NCBI GenBank assembly: GCA_020740775.1
Contig: JAHEWK010000009.1
Span: forward strand, 2,852,001-2,916,000
From: Ilyonectria destructans
Lineage: Eukaryota > Ascomycota > Sordariomycetes > Hypocreales > Nectriaceae
Reading direction: 5' to 3'
Length of the DNA: 64,000 nucleotides
Shown here: piece after piece, positions 52,858-64,000 of the stretch
Position numbering within the stretch: position 1 is the first letter of the stretch
Layout: each line of letters begins with the position of its first letter
Notes under the pieces: model-generated
What the model saw: only the letters and a program-made list of their open reading frames with translations
Told to the model about the DNA's origin: nothing
The model's database searches: none
Program-made: the position numbers and the translations under genes

Positions 52858-55800
52858 TAAATATAAATTAACTATAATAATATACTTTTTAATAATAATA
52901 ATAGCAACTTAAATATAAGATCTTAATATTTAATCTCTAATAATAAAAATAAAAATAACAGTAAAAATATAATAAAGATTTTATAATCCCTAAAAGAAAT
53001 ATAATATAAATATTAAAAAGGTAAATACTGCTAGCTCTAAAGAATAATTAGATATATCTAATAACAGTTTAAATAGATAAATAAAAACCTTAAGGAGTAT
53101 AAGAAACTACCTGAAGAAAAATAACTTAAGAATATATCAGTATAATATAGAGTATTATAATAGTGCTAATAGGCATACTGAAGTTTAATAATAATAGGTC
53201 TAGCTTGCTAAGATTAGATACTACTTAAAGGATCTGCTCGGCCTTTACTAAGGAGGGCATACTTTTTTCCTTCTTAAATTCAATTTTTCGGGACAGTCTT
53301 TATTGTTGCCTTGCTATTTGAACAGCTATTGCAGCAGCTCTTATCCCTTTATTCTTATTTCTTTAAGTCCCGTTATATTTAGAAGCATCTAATTAAGTAC
53401 TTACTTATTTATTTTACTAAAATCCCTCTACTGGTCTTAGCTGTAGGACCTCCTTCCAACCCGAACTTTAGGGTATCTCAGACTCTTACTGTTGTGGGCC
53501 CTATCTGCATTAAGTGTATCTCCCACTAATAAAGTATACTAGAAACTTTTTACTAAAGAACTTAACATAGAACTATTAAAATTTAATTAATAGAATTATA
53601 AAATTATACTAAAGGATAGAATAATATCTATATTCTATTAGATTTTTAACTTAAATATTATATAGCTTAAAATACTTAGAGAATATATTAAAGATATACT
53701 TAAGAAAGAATATATTAGAATTTCTAAGTTATCTATAGAATACCTTATTATATTTATTTCTAAAAAGAATAATAAGCTTAAACTTATTATAGATTACTAA
53801 AGGTTAAATAATATTATAATTAAGAATAGAATTTTACTACCTCTTATTATAGAGCTTAAAAACTAACTCTATAGTAAGAAGGTATTTATAGCTTTAAATC
53901 TAAAAGAAGTATATAACCTTATCTATATTAAAGAAGAATATAAGTAGAAAATTATATTTCAAATTAAGTTTAAACTTTATAAATATCTTATTATATCCTT
54001 TAGACTTATAAATATACTGGTAATATTCTATTGAATAATTAATAATATACTTTAAGAGTATCTTAATATTTTTATTATATACTATCTGAATAATATTCTT
54101 ATTTTCTCTAACTTTAAAGAAGAATATATAGAATATATCTATATAGTATTAAAAACACTTTAAGATATAAAACTTTTAGTTAAATCTGAAAAAGGCTATT
54201 TCTATATACTAAAGGTTAAATTCCTTAGATATATAATTTCTTATAATTAGATTAAAATAGATCTAAAGAAAATTATAGTAATTAAGAATTAACCTTAACT
54301 TACTAACCTTAAGAAAGTATAGTTCTTTTTAAGCTTTACTAATTACTATAGGTACTTTCTTAAAGACTTTAGCAGTTATACTACCTCTTTAATATAATTT
54401 ACTAAAAAAGAAGAAGAATTCCAATAGGATATTACTGTAGAAAAAGTATTTAATACTATAAGAGATTTAATTCTTAGTGAATTTATTCTAGTAATATTTA
54501 ATTTAGAATAAGAAATTAAGCTTAAGACTGACTTATTAGATTTTATATAAGGAGCTTAAATTAAATAATAAGATAATAATAGCCTATTATATTCTATTAT
54601 CTTCTTCTCTTATAAAATATATAGTATTAAATTTAATTACTCTATCTATAATAAAGAATTCCTTATAATTATTAATATATTTAAGAAGTTTTAATACTAT
54701 CTTTTAGGCAGTAAATATTAAGTTAAGATATTTACTGACTATAAAAATATCTTATATTTTACTATAATTTAGTAACTTAGTAGATAATAACTTAGATATA
54801 CTGAATACCTCTTTAAATTTAACTATATTATTATTTATATTAAAGAAATTAAGAATAAATAAGTAGATACTATCAGTTAATAATCCGACTTTAATACTAG
54901 TAAATTTATTACCTAAGAATAACTTCTTACTAAAATACCAAAAGGATACCTTAAATAGAAGTTTATTATAAGAATAATCTAAGAGTAAATCTCTTAAGAA
55001 TTAATAAATCTTCTAATAAAACCTAAATAGAGCTTTAAGAACTGAATATATAATACTCACTTTAAATTATAAGAAATTAAATAGTATAATAGAAATATTA
55101 TACCTACTAAATTATAATAGTTATATATAATATTTTATTACTATAGAGGGAATTACTATAGAAACCTCTAGATATTAATAAGAAAGCTTAATTAGTATTT
55201 CTATAGAGATATTAATATATATAAGCTATATAGTTATATATAGGAAATATCTATAATACCTTATTAATAAATATATATATAAATATAAGGGAATCTGGCA
55301 ATATAAGAACTATAAGCTATAATAATTAAAAAGTATTAAAAGCATTCTTATAGTATAACTAAATAATTCATTATACCAGTAGATCTAGAAGTTTAATAAT
55401 AAACTACCTTTAGAAGAATAAAATAAGAAGCTTTAAGTACCTAAAGAATTATAGCTATAACTAGTTAAGAAGGTTTATAAATACCTCTTATATAGATATT
55501 AAGAAGTTAATAAAACCTTTAAAAAAGTTAGAATAATATATTAATTCCCTAAGATAAAAAGAATAATTAAAGATACTATTAAGTAATATAATTTATATAA
55601 TAAAATTATAACTTAATATTATAAATTATATAGAGAATTATAGCCCCTACTAGTTACTAAGTAACTATAGAACTTTATTACTATAGATTTTATTATAAAG
55701 CTACCTCTATCTAAAGATCTAACTATAGATATATTCTATAATAGTATTCTTATTATTATAGATAGATTTATAAAATTTTCCTATTTTATATTATACTAGA

Positions 55801-57940
55801 AATTAATAGATATAGAGCAATTTACCTATATCTTCCTAAGGAATATTATCAGTATTTATAGACTCCCCTTAGAAATTCTTTCTAATAGAAGAAAACTATT
55901 TACTTTTAAGTTTTAATAAGCACTAATATTATATATAGAATTAAACTACTAACTTACTATAGCTTAGTATTCTTTAGTAGATAGCTAAATAGAAAGATTA
56001 AATTAAGTACTGGAATAATACCTTTAATATTATATTAACTATAAATAGAATAATTAGATTAAGAAGCTTCTAACTGTATAGCTAAGCTATAATACTATAA
56101 AATATAAAAGTATAAAGATTACTCCAGTCTATACTAACTTTAAATTTAATATTAATATCTACTAAACTAATTAAAAAGAATCTATTAACTTAAAAGTAAT
56201 TCTTATAATTAAATAGCTAAAGAATTTATATAAAGAAATAAAGATTAAACTTGAATTTATTAGAAATTAGATAAAAAAATACTATAATTTAAAATAGATA
56301 AAGAGACTATTCTTTTTAGAGGGAGATATAGTCTATCTATCTATAAAAAACCTATAAATAAAGTAAGAAAATAAAAAATTAAACTATAAGTATATTAAAC
56401 TCTTTAAAATTATAGAAAAAATATTAAAAAATAACTATAAACTAAACTTACTACTAAAAGTTAGAATTCACTCTATCTTCTATATCTTACTCCTTAAGAT
56501 AGTAAAAAATACTATTTAGATTAATATTAATAAGCAGCTTAAATTAAGATTAAAAAACCTAAGAAATATAAAGTTAAGAAAATCCTTAATAAGAAATAGA
56601 TTAAAAGATAAATATATTACCTTATTAAATAGAAAAACTACTCTAAAAGTAATAATTAGTAGAAACCAGCTAAAAACCTTATTTATATATAATACCTCCT
56701 AAAGAACTTTTAATAATATTACTAAAAGGAAATAAAGTATTAAAATTAATAGAACTCTAGTTAATAATATCAGTATAAACTAAAAACTGAAAGTTAATAG
56801 TAGTTTTATACTCTGCCTACTCTAATAACTCTAACTCCTCTAAAAACTTAAAACTATAATAAGTTATTTTATAACTTCTAGTAACTAAAGATTAATACTG
56901 ATAATAAGTATATTCCAGAAGATCTAAAGATTAGTTAAATTCAGCCTAAGTAGCTTAAAGAGTAGCCTACTTCTTAAGGAATTCTTCCTTTAGACTTAAT
57001 TCTTTAATATTAAGGTGCTTTACCTTAAAGATAACCTAAATTACTATTCTTATTTTTTAGCAGAAGGAAAAATACTAAAAATAATCCTAAAAAGACTTAT
57101 ATAAATTAAGAGGGATACTAATTATATTATAAGAATAACTCTTATTAGTATAAAAACTATATTTCTTAGAACTACTATCTAGTATCTTATATATATACCT
57201 ATTAGTAATATATTATAAATAAGATATTACTTTAAAGTTAAATTCCTTAATAGCTGCAGCTAAAATCAGTATATTAGCAGTAAAAATAGATACCTAAAGA
57301 CTCTTAGTAGAAACAGTTTAAATTAATTTGCTTACTGTTAACTTAAGAATATTATAAAATTTAGAAGAATACTTTAAAATTTAACTGAATATACTATTAG
57401 TATATCGGAATATTTAAGAAAGAAGGTTAGAGATATACTAATAGATATATAAGAAATAGTCTTAAAGATAGCTATAGAAATATAACTAATAGAAGGGGAG
57501 ATATTATATTATAGCTTAAGTTAGAACCAGATAGTTATAACTAGTAGAACTATAATATACCTACTTTTTTATATAATAATAAGATTCCAAACTCACTCTA
57601 TATAAGTAAGCTAGAGTATCTAACTTACTTATCTATAATAAGCTATAAGATTAAACTTACTCTTATTCAGTAAGCCTATTAGAATAGCTATAGTATATAA
57701 GTATACTTATTTAGCTCTTTTATAGAAGATAGCCTTACTAGCTATTAATATAACTTAATTACCTAGCTTACTATACCAGCTAAATATTACTAGATATAAT
57801 ACCCTCACTTTACTATTTTACCTCTATTTACAGTAACTATATTATAACTTATATATAATATTCTAATCTCTATTAGGATCTAAACTCTATAATCTATACC
57901 TACTCTATACTAACAGTTCAGAATAAATACAGCTATTACA

Positions 57941-59150
57941 GATAAAATCCAAAAGGTAATTTAAAGAATTAAGAATTTTAAGATAAAAATACTATAATCC
58001 TACTATAGATACTATAGCTAATATAGCAGTAGAAAGCAGAATATAGAAGAAGATATTTTAATAATTAATATTAATTAAATTTAAAGTATTCTAAAGAAAA
58101 CTTAAGAAAATACAGTAAAGATATAATATTCTATAGAATAATATTACTACTATATATATATCTTATTAAACTATATAATTTAAAACTGCTTAAATTACTA
58201 TATAAATTTTAAAGTAGCTACTATAAAAATTACTTTTTATAATAAGAAGATTATAAATAAGCTAGATAATAGCAGTAAAGATTCTTCTAAAAAAGAATTA
58301 AAAAATAAATAGCTTTAGGATAAAATTAAGCTTTAAAGCTCTATAATATATTAATAGAAAAATAAATAAAATAGAAAAAGTATATAATTAGTAAGTTAGT
58401 AATAATAGAGATTTAAGTTAATAATATCTAAATATAAACTCTTATTAATAGCAGCTATAATATCTATATTCTAATTGTTAGAGGTTATAAGGCAGTGGAA
58501 TAAAGTAATATTATTATAAAAGAAATATCCTAATAAAGAATATAAAATTAAGGGGTATATAAAAATAAGAGGTAGATAGTATAAGATAGTATAAGATAGT
58601 ATATTAATAGTATATATTATATTAATACTAATATAGAATAAGTCTGGAATTACCTAAGGGGTCTTAGTCTTTTTATAGACAATTTACTTAAAATCTAGCT
58701 ATTATATTAGAATAATAGGTATACTATTAGAAAGCCTTAAATTCCAGCTTTCTTATAGTACTGCATCTATTCTTATAAGTGCTTTTCTTATTGAGTAATA
58801 TTAATTCCAAATAGCGGATAATTTGAAATTAATTGATTTTAAAGTGCGGATAGATTAATAAGCTGATTCGGGCTGATTAGTCATACAGTATAGATATTGC
58901 TATTAATACTGTATTTTAGTATATAATTATAAGATTTCTTATAGAATTTTTAAGCTATATTTTAAAGCTTAAAGCTTAAAGCTTAATCTTATAGAGAAGT
59001 TATAAAGTTATATATTTATAGACTTTAACACTCTTTAAACATTAAATACCTTATCCTCTTAGAGTACTTAACTAATATTAATAACCCCAAATATATATCC
59101 TCCCTATTCTAACCGATAAGCTCGCTATCCGTATATATATCAACTCGGTA
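57941..59150. repeat. AT-rich, RIP-like DNA right of the second gypsy element
   Basis: About 1.2 kb, strongly AT-rich, no reading frame, with composition easing after about 58800. Probably older decayed repeat; no terminal repeats or domain motifs recognised. Confidence 0.5.
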
Positions 59151-59189
59151 ATTCCCTCTGCATTCAGTCCCACTACTTAGTTCTCAGTT

Positions 59190-59552
59190 AATAACAGCCC
59201 CTTCTTCGATATATTATTCCCATTCGGGACCCTGGGCCCTAACCTGAAGATTAAGACTGCTATATTTCACAATAGTAGAGAGCAAATTGTCTGTACCAGC
59301 CGGCATAAAGATATTACTGCAGCCGTAGCGAGTTCTCTTTCCCCGGAGCACTATACCGAAACAGCCAACCGTTCTATCTACATCTATAGCGCTGCTGTCT
59401 CGGAGAAAATTCTTACTGGTGTAGCGGCTAAGGTGACGGATATTGACTTTAAGAGTGTAGAGGACAGGCAGATGAAAGATGTTCATATTAAGGAGCTATA
59501 AGCGCAGGCGGATGAATTAACGAGCAAGTATAATAAGTCCCGCCTAATTTGA
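59190..59552 (+). pseudogene. NmrA-like / NAD(P)-binding protein relic
   Basis: One plus-strand frame reads PFFDILFPFGTLGPNLKIK, then IVCTSRHKDITAAVASSL, EHYTETANRSIYIYSAAVSEK, ILTGVAAKVTDIDF, and stops at about 59500 with further similar sequence after it. The pattern (a flat strand, a 'TSR-DI-AAV' helix, 'NRSIYI-S' and a helix) is that of the C-terminal half of NmrA/isoflavone-reductase-like proteins. The NAD-binding N-terminus is absent and the left side runs into AT-rich repeat DNA. A gene end cut off by the repeat block is likely. Family call is moderate. Confidence 0.45.
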
Positions 59553-60245
59553 TTATTTTTATTCTTTTATATATGGGAAAGGTTATAGAGGGGATTTTAG
59601 ACTGGAGGTATAGAATTAGAAGTTGGGTATTAAGCTAATAAGTTAGAGCGAGCTGGCGGAGTGTATAAAGGAGATTGCTAAGGAAATAGGGGTTCTGTGA
59701 GGGGGAAGGAGAAATATGAAGAGCTAGTTCTGTGATATAATTGAAGGAAACCTTGAGGGTACGAGGCCTTACGTAGGTAATATCGTCTAGCACCCGACCT
59801 TGCACCGACTAGGATGGATCTCGTGTTGATACCGTTAAGGGCCTTTCTTCTACTCCAAGAGTTTAGATTAATCTCTCAGCTGCGATAGAGTCCAGGAAAA
59901 AGGTGACAACAAACATAATCCAAATTTTTGCCCACGGAACTTCTTTGTATCACACATACTGGGACTTTGCACCGAGTTACAGCTGCGTTGACGCGGCTGC
60001 AGCTTCGGGACTGGCGACCCTGAATTACGACCAGTTGGGCGTCGCCTTGTCGGCTCACATCGTCCAGAGTGAGCAATAATGCGTTAATCCGTGCCGTGCG
60101 GCGTCATCCGTCAAAGTCGCGGCATGGCCAGTGACTAAGGCCGTGATATCTGGCTTGGAAGTGCTCGTTGGTTAGTCACTGTCAAGATGTCAAAGATGTG
60201 TGTATTGATGATTATTCCTAGCTAACTAGGCGAGGGAAGCTTCTT
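59553..60245. other. Intergenic region without a recognisable gene
   Basis: About 0.7 kb between the relic and the 3' end of the P450. A minus-strand frame (59876-60076) has no domain. Returns to normal composition. Confidence 0.45.
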
Positions 60246-62051
60246 TCAACAGTCACTAACCCCTCCAGCCCCCGTCTTGGTTTCCAAAGAGTGGAACCTC
60301 AAGACCAGGCGTTCGCCCAATGGCCTCGCCGTGTAAGAATCCTCCTGTTCAATCCCCTCGTCATCAACAACCGTCGTCTTAAAATTGGCATAGATGGCCG
60401 CGAGCATGTACTTCATCTCGTTCATGGCAAAGTTAGATCCAATGCACATCCGCCCACCGCTGCTAAAGGCCCAGAAATACCTATGCATCTCTCGACGCCG
60501 TTCTTCCCATTGCATCAAATCTACCCCTTCAATATTATTAGTCTTCGGCTGTAGCCATCGGCTTGGGATCCATTCTTCAGGCTGAGGGTACACTCTAGCA
60601 TCGCGGTGGAGGGAATGGGCACATGAGGCAATCCTTACACCACCCGGGATGCGATATCCTCCAATGTGACATCCGTCTTTCGGTGTCTGGCGTGGTTGGG
60701 GGCCAGGAATTGGTGCATGCAATCGCAAAGTTTCCATGACGACTGCGTTCAGAAGGGGTAGCGCATCTAGGGTCTTTGGGTCAGGCAGTGTCGGGAGGGC
60801 GTTGGTGTTATTTGCAGTCGAACCATGATCGAGTTTCATGGAAGCAGCAATAGACATAATCTCAGCACGTAGTTCTTCCTGCACTTCTGTGACCTTCGAC
60901 AGATGCCAAGTCGCGTACGTAAGGGCAACACCGGTGGTCTCTTGTCCTGCCAAAGAATGGTCCATGAGCTCCGACGCTACAGCTCGATCGCGTTCGAGAA
61001 TGCTGGTGCTATAGAGAAGGCTTTTCTCTCCATTGGTGCGCCATTCACGGTCAATGCCGGCATGCAAGGCATTATAGACCACTGGTTCGTCTGCGGCGTC
61101 TGTCTCGCTGTCCGTGACTCGCAGGTTTTGTTTTGTCTCTTCACTCGTGGCCTTCTTGGTTCTTTCGCAGAGATCTCTGTTCCATTGGCCCAGGTCTTCA
61201 TTCGACTTGTCAACCCACTTTGGATATAATCTCAGCCATGGCACCCAACGACTGCAGAAAGCCGTCAAACCAGGCACCTCTTGTGGCCAAAAAGGATAGT
61301 TTGCTCGTGCAAGGTACATCTTTTGCCAGCTGTGACGGTGAGACTCGTCCTCAATAAAGTTGGTCCCGTTCGATAAACCGAAGATATAAGCCGTTATCAC
61401 ATCCATGGCCGCGGCTAGAAAGAGTCCGAAAACTTCAACATCGTAGTGATTGCGCGTTGCACCTTGTTGGCTTTTGACTTCGATATCCAAGTCTCCCACT
61501 TCATTTGACATGGCTTCAGCACGTCCATATAGAGCAGGTATCAGGCGCCGGAACAGCACGTTAGATAGCTGAGAATGACTGGCCGGCGACGACTGAATGA
61601 ACGTTTTGGAATAGATGTTGGATGTCATGCGTTTACGGGCTGAGTGAGACTTGGACGAGCTAGTCGAGAACATATTTGGGACTCTGTAATCGGGTTAACT
61701 GTGCCACTGTACGTGCCGTCGTGGCACTTACCTATAGTTGTCGAAAATGGTGTACCAAAGACCCTTCTCGAAGCCGCCCTGATAAATAGCCCTGATTGCT
61801 TCGACTCCGTCGGCGCTAACTTCATTTGGGCCAATCCTTACAACAGGGCCATATTCCAGATGGGCTTTAAACAGAGAGTTGTTTTCTTGTTTATTCTTTC
61901 TTGCTAAAAGTATCCAGAGCGAGCAGAAGTGGCATGTCCAGTGGGCTACTGGTAGTTTCCGCAGAGGGGAGACGAAGACGGGGTAGAAGGCATACTGGTA
62001 GAGCAAATAAACAGCCACCACGCAGGTAGTCGTTGGAAGTATAAGACCCAT
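60246..62051 (-). CDS. Cytochrome P450 monooxygenase
   Basis: Membrane-anchored haem oxygenase, 585 residues from exons 61732-62051 and 60246-61683 (48-bp intron, GTAAGT...TTACAG, frame kept). N-terminal anchor (PTTTCVVAVYLLYQYAF) followed by a Pro-containing hinge (SPLRKLP). Helix I motif SLAGQETTG, ExxR as ETLR, PERF-like region (PEEWIPSRWL) and the haem loop FSSGGRMCIG with the axial thiolate Cys520 are all present, so it looks functional. It is somewhat longer than the usual 500-530, with an acidic insert before helix I. Substrate unknown. Its only close neighbour upstream is a broken amidohydrolase gene. Confidence 0.93.
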
Positions 62052-62755
62052 TGTTGAAAGCTAATATCTAAATGCTGAATTCTCACGGGAGGACGAGATA
62101 TTTAAGTTGAATCGAGAAACTAAGCTGCGGATATCTGCGGGGTTGGCTTATTCATTCGCCACTTCTCATACCTGTTAACCTCGAACTAGCCTAACATGGC
62201 AATTTGTTCCGACGCGGGGCCATTTACAAAGGGCGTGATGACACGATAAGGGGGGTGTCGAAAGGTACGACCATTGGGCCGAATTCGTACCAATAGATTA
62301 TCATGTGAATCATCTCTGCAACTAGTTCATCGAGACCCCACGACCTGGGCTGAATTCATGGCCAGGTGAAGAGCTTGGCTGGGATTTCAGAAGCAGCTAA
62401 ATCAGTCGCGACGTATAACGCCGGGCGTATACGATCGCACTGCGGGCGACCAATACTGAGCACGCGAGCAAACCGGTATTCTACAATACTCACTACGCTT
62501 ATCACTATCTATTCATTTAATTTTCACTCTCCTTAATATTACGATTAGTTTTACCTGTAATTTTCAATGTCTACTCAGCATCGCACCTCATATTTCGTTA
62601 AGTCCAACGCGACACCGTCTAACCCTCACCCTATGTAGATAACGTATATATAAAAGAAATGCTGAATTATTAAAGATATTTGGCTGCCATGAGATCAGCC
62701 CACCAGCTTAGATTCATCAATGTAGTAGCTGTGGATCACTCCTTGTTTAACCCCA
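62052..62755. other. P450 promoter side and intergenic region
   Basis: About 0.7 kb. A TTAAATA element (reverse of 62098-62104) lies about 45 bp before the P450 start. No gene or repeat recognised. Confidence 0.4.
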
Positions 62756-63830
62756 TCAAAGGTTCTGATTCTCCGCCTCGCGCTCCAGCAGATCCATTCT
62801 CGACCTCCTCACTACGTCGGCAATCTCCCTCCGCGGCAGAGAGATTTTACCTACAGTAGTCTCCATTCCCTCTTCCACTGCCATGTCCACTAGTTTCCAC
62901 CCCCGTTTTCTGATGATACCATCCACAATAACAGTTTCCACGTTGCCGATGCTGCTATGCAAAACTATTGCCGCCACCGGATCCTGCTCAGCTGCACACA
63001 GCATTTCAGGACTGTTGGCGTCAAAGATAACCAAATCAGCCAATTTGCCTTCAGCGATGCTGCCAAACTTGTCCTCCATCCCAATCGCTCAGGCGCCCTG
63101 AATTGTGCCCAGATTGAAGCCTCTTCCACGGCCCTAGAGGTATGTTTGGGAGCTTTCCTTGATCAAGTATCTTTTGATTGCGCTTCGCTCTCGATGCTTG
63201 CAACGCCGGCCTCATTTCGTAAACGATGCTTGAGGCTTGGTTGCTGTAGCAGTCAATGCCTAGACTCGACTGCTTCTACGCGTGAGGGAGCTCATCGGGT
63301 GTAAATGGGAATGCGCACTAGTGCAGGTAATGCAATTCAATATATATTCCGTGTGACACAGGATGTTGCTGGAGAGCTCTTGATTTCTATTCCTTGTCAA
63401 ACTTTTAACTCTTCGACTCTGGCCGCGTCTTCTTCACAGATTCAACCCTCCTCAATATATCATTTCCACCATCGCACATTATGACTTCGGGTTTGTGTCT
63501 CTATCGTAACGTAAGATCACCATCAAGGGTACCCAATGGCGGCTGCAAGCAGACTCAATCCAGCCGACTTCAGGACCACGGACCGGTGGAACAATGCTAA
63601 AGACATGCAGGCCCGCTGCTACTGCTTTGACTGCCGCAAGGCCTCAGGCAGTGCCTCTTCCATATAGTATAAGTAGAAGAAGCTCTATAGAGGTTGAAGC
63701 TGTGGCCAAATCGAGCCCGTTGCTTGCTGCCTCATTTGTGGTATGCCGCGGGCATTTCTTCGAACAGAGCGAGACCTCAGTCTCCATCTTAAGCTCATTA
63801 GCGAGTTCTCACAGAACTTGGCAGAAACAA
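62756..63830 (-). pseudogene. Amidohydrolase-family gene, broken
   Basis: Relic of a metal-dependent amidohydrolase (chlorohydrolase/cytosine-deaminase-like group). From upstream: scattered pieces to about 63660 including GLAAVKAVAAGLHVF; a gap; GIDCYSNQASSIVYEMRPA (where GVDCHSN-type text, with a metal-ligand His, is usual) and LQASRAKRNQKILDQGK at about 63250-63150; a frameshift; NLGTIQGA, a TGA where Arg is expected (CGA to TGA), AIG; then MEDKFGSIAEGKLADLVIFD and an intact C-terminus to 62756. The C-terminal 107 codons are open but cannot work alone. Stops, frameshifts and deletions make it non-functional. Confidence 0.75.
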
Positions 63831-64000
63831 AACGTAAATGACGTTTATCTTTGGGTCGGTATATAGTGATACAGATTGAGAACCTTTTCCTTTCTGCGTG
63901 TCATCAGTATTTAAGTAGGGAAATTGAGATTGTATCTGAGGCTTTAATAAAGACATAATATTATCATAGGACCTGCACCAAAGTTGACCTTTGTATGTTT
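63831..64000. other. Right edge of the window
   Basis: 170 bp without a supported gene. The missing start of the broken amidohydrolase could lie here or beyond the edge. Confidence 0.3.

Larger units (their letters stand above)
47485..57940 (+). mobile_element. Second Ty3/gypsy family member, RIP-inactivated, with nested insertions
   Basis: Begins with only the last 89 bp of a 5' LTR (47485-47573) that matches the end of the 3' LTR (about 57502-57940, ending CTATTACA). A polypurine tract (GAAGGGGAG) sits just before the 3' LTR. Decayed gag has a zinc-knuckle-like segment near 48765; RT-like sequence is at about 53650-54130, RNase H to about 54880, integrase about 55630-56350 with a chromodomain-like tail. 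A pogo-type transposon (50998-52857) and a GC-normal patch (about 53190-53520) interrupt it. The LTR differs from the 26-kb element apart from a few shared stretches. Not functional. Confidence 0.8.

Noticed and set aside
61710..61725. TGCCGTCG in the P450 intron as a further copy of the promoter repeat
   Set aside because: It matches only part of the 13-mer, sits inside an intron and is part of a local palindrome.

Overview
This is a nuclear segment from a filamentous ascomycete. Genes carry short introns (48-102 bp, GT...AG). Families are typically fungal: Zn2Cys6 regulators, MAL- and Dal5-type permeases, a rhodopsin-fold (PTH11-like) membrane protein, fungal P450. Two very AT-rich blocks (about 25.0-35.5 kb and 43.0-59.1 kb) are decayed retrotransposons whose reading frames are full of stops, the signature of repeat-induced point mutation (RIP). 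I cannot name the species.

Left gene-rich arm (1-24 kb). A lysophospholipase gene is cut by the left edge. Next comes what looks like a sugar-catabolic neighbourhood: a MAL-type sugar permease (2.3-4.0 kb, minus), a broken GH39-like glycosidase relic (7.9-8.6 kb), a regulator with two C2H2 fingers plus a Zn2Cys6 cluster (9.4-12.6 kb), a second MAL-type permease (13.0-14.7 kb, minus) sharing a divergent promoter with a cytosolic GH36 alpha-galactosidase (15.5-17.6 kb), and a secreted GH39-like glycosidase (18.5-20.0 kb). Together they suggest uptake and hydrolysis of an alpha-galactoside or related oligosaccharide. A rhodopsin-fold membrane protein lies at 22.2-23.5 kb. A solo LTR sits at 6.6-7.0 kb.

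First AT-rich block (24.6-35.6 kb). At its edge is a degraded ORF of unknown family. It is followed by a complete RIP-mutated Ty3/gypsy element (26197-35038, LTRs of 433 bp, 5-bp target duplication TTAAG). A younger, non-RIPed solo LTR (27600-27993, target duplication GAAGC) is inserted in its gag.

Middle island (35.6-42.9 kb). A phytanoyl-CoA-dioxygenase-like 2-oxoglutarate enzyme and a Dal5-family permease diverge from a promoter with four exact copies of a 13-bp repeat. Convergent with the permease is a regulator that, after intron assembly, has two tandem Zn2Cys6 clusters. This compact enzyme/transporter/regulator set between two AT-rich blocks is the best candidate for an undescribed system.

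Second AT-rich block (42.9-59.1 kb). It holds a 342-bp TRIM-like element with its target duplication, an LTR fragment, a truncated gypsy copy, another long gypsy element and, inside that one, a pogo/Fot-type DNA transposon with a broken transposase.

Right end (59.1-64 kb). A relic of an NmrA-like gene, an intact-looking cytochrome P450 and a broken amidohydrolase gene.

Exon joins were worked out by hand from splice sites, reading frame and family motifs; they are predictions.
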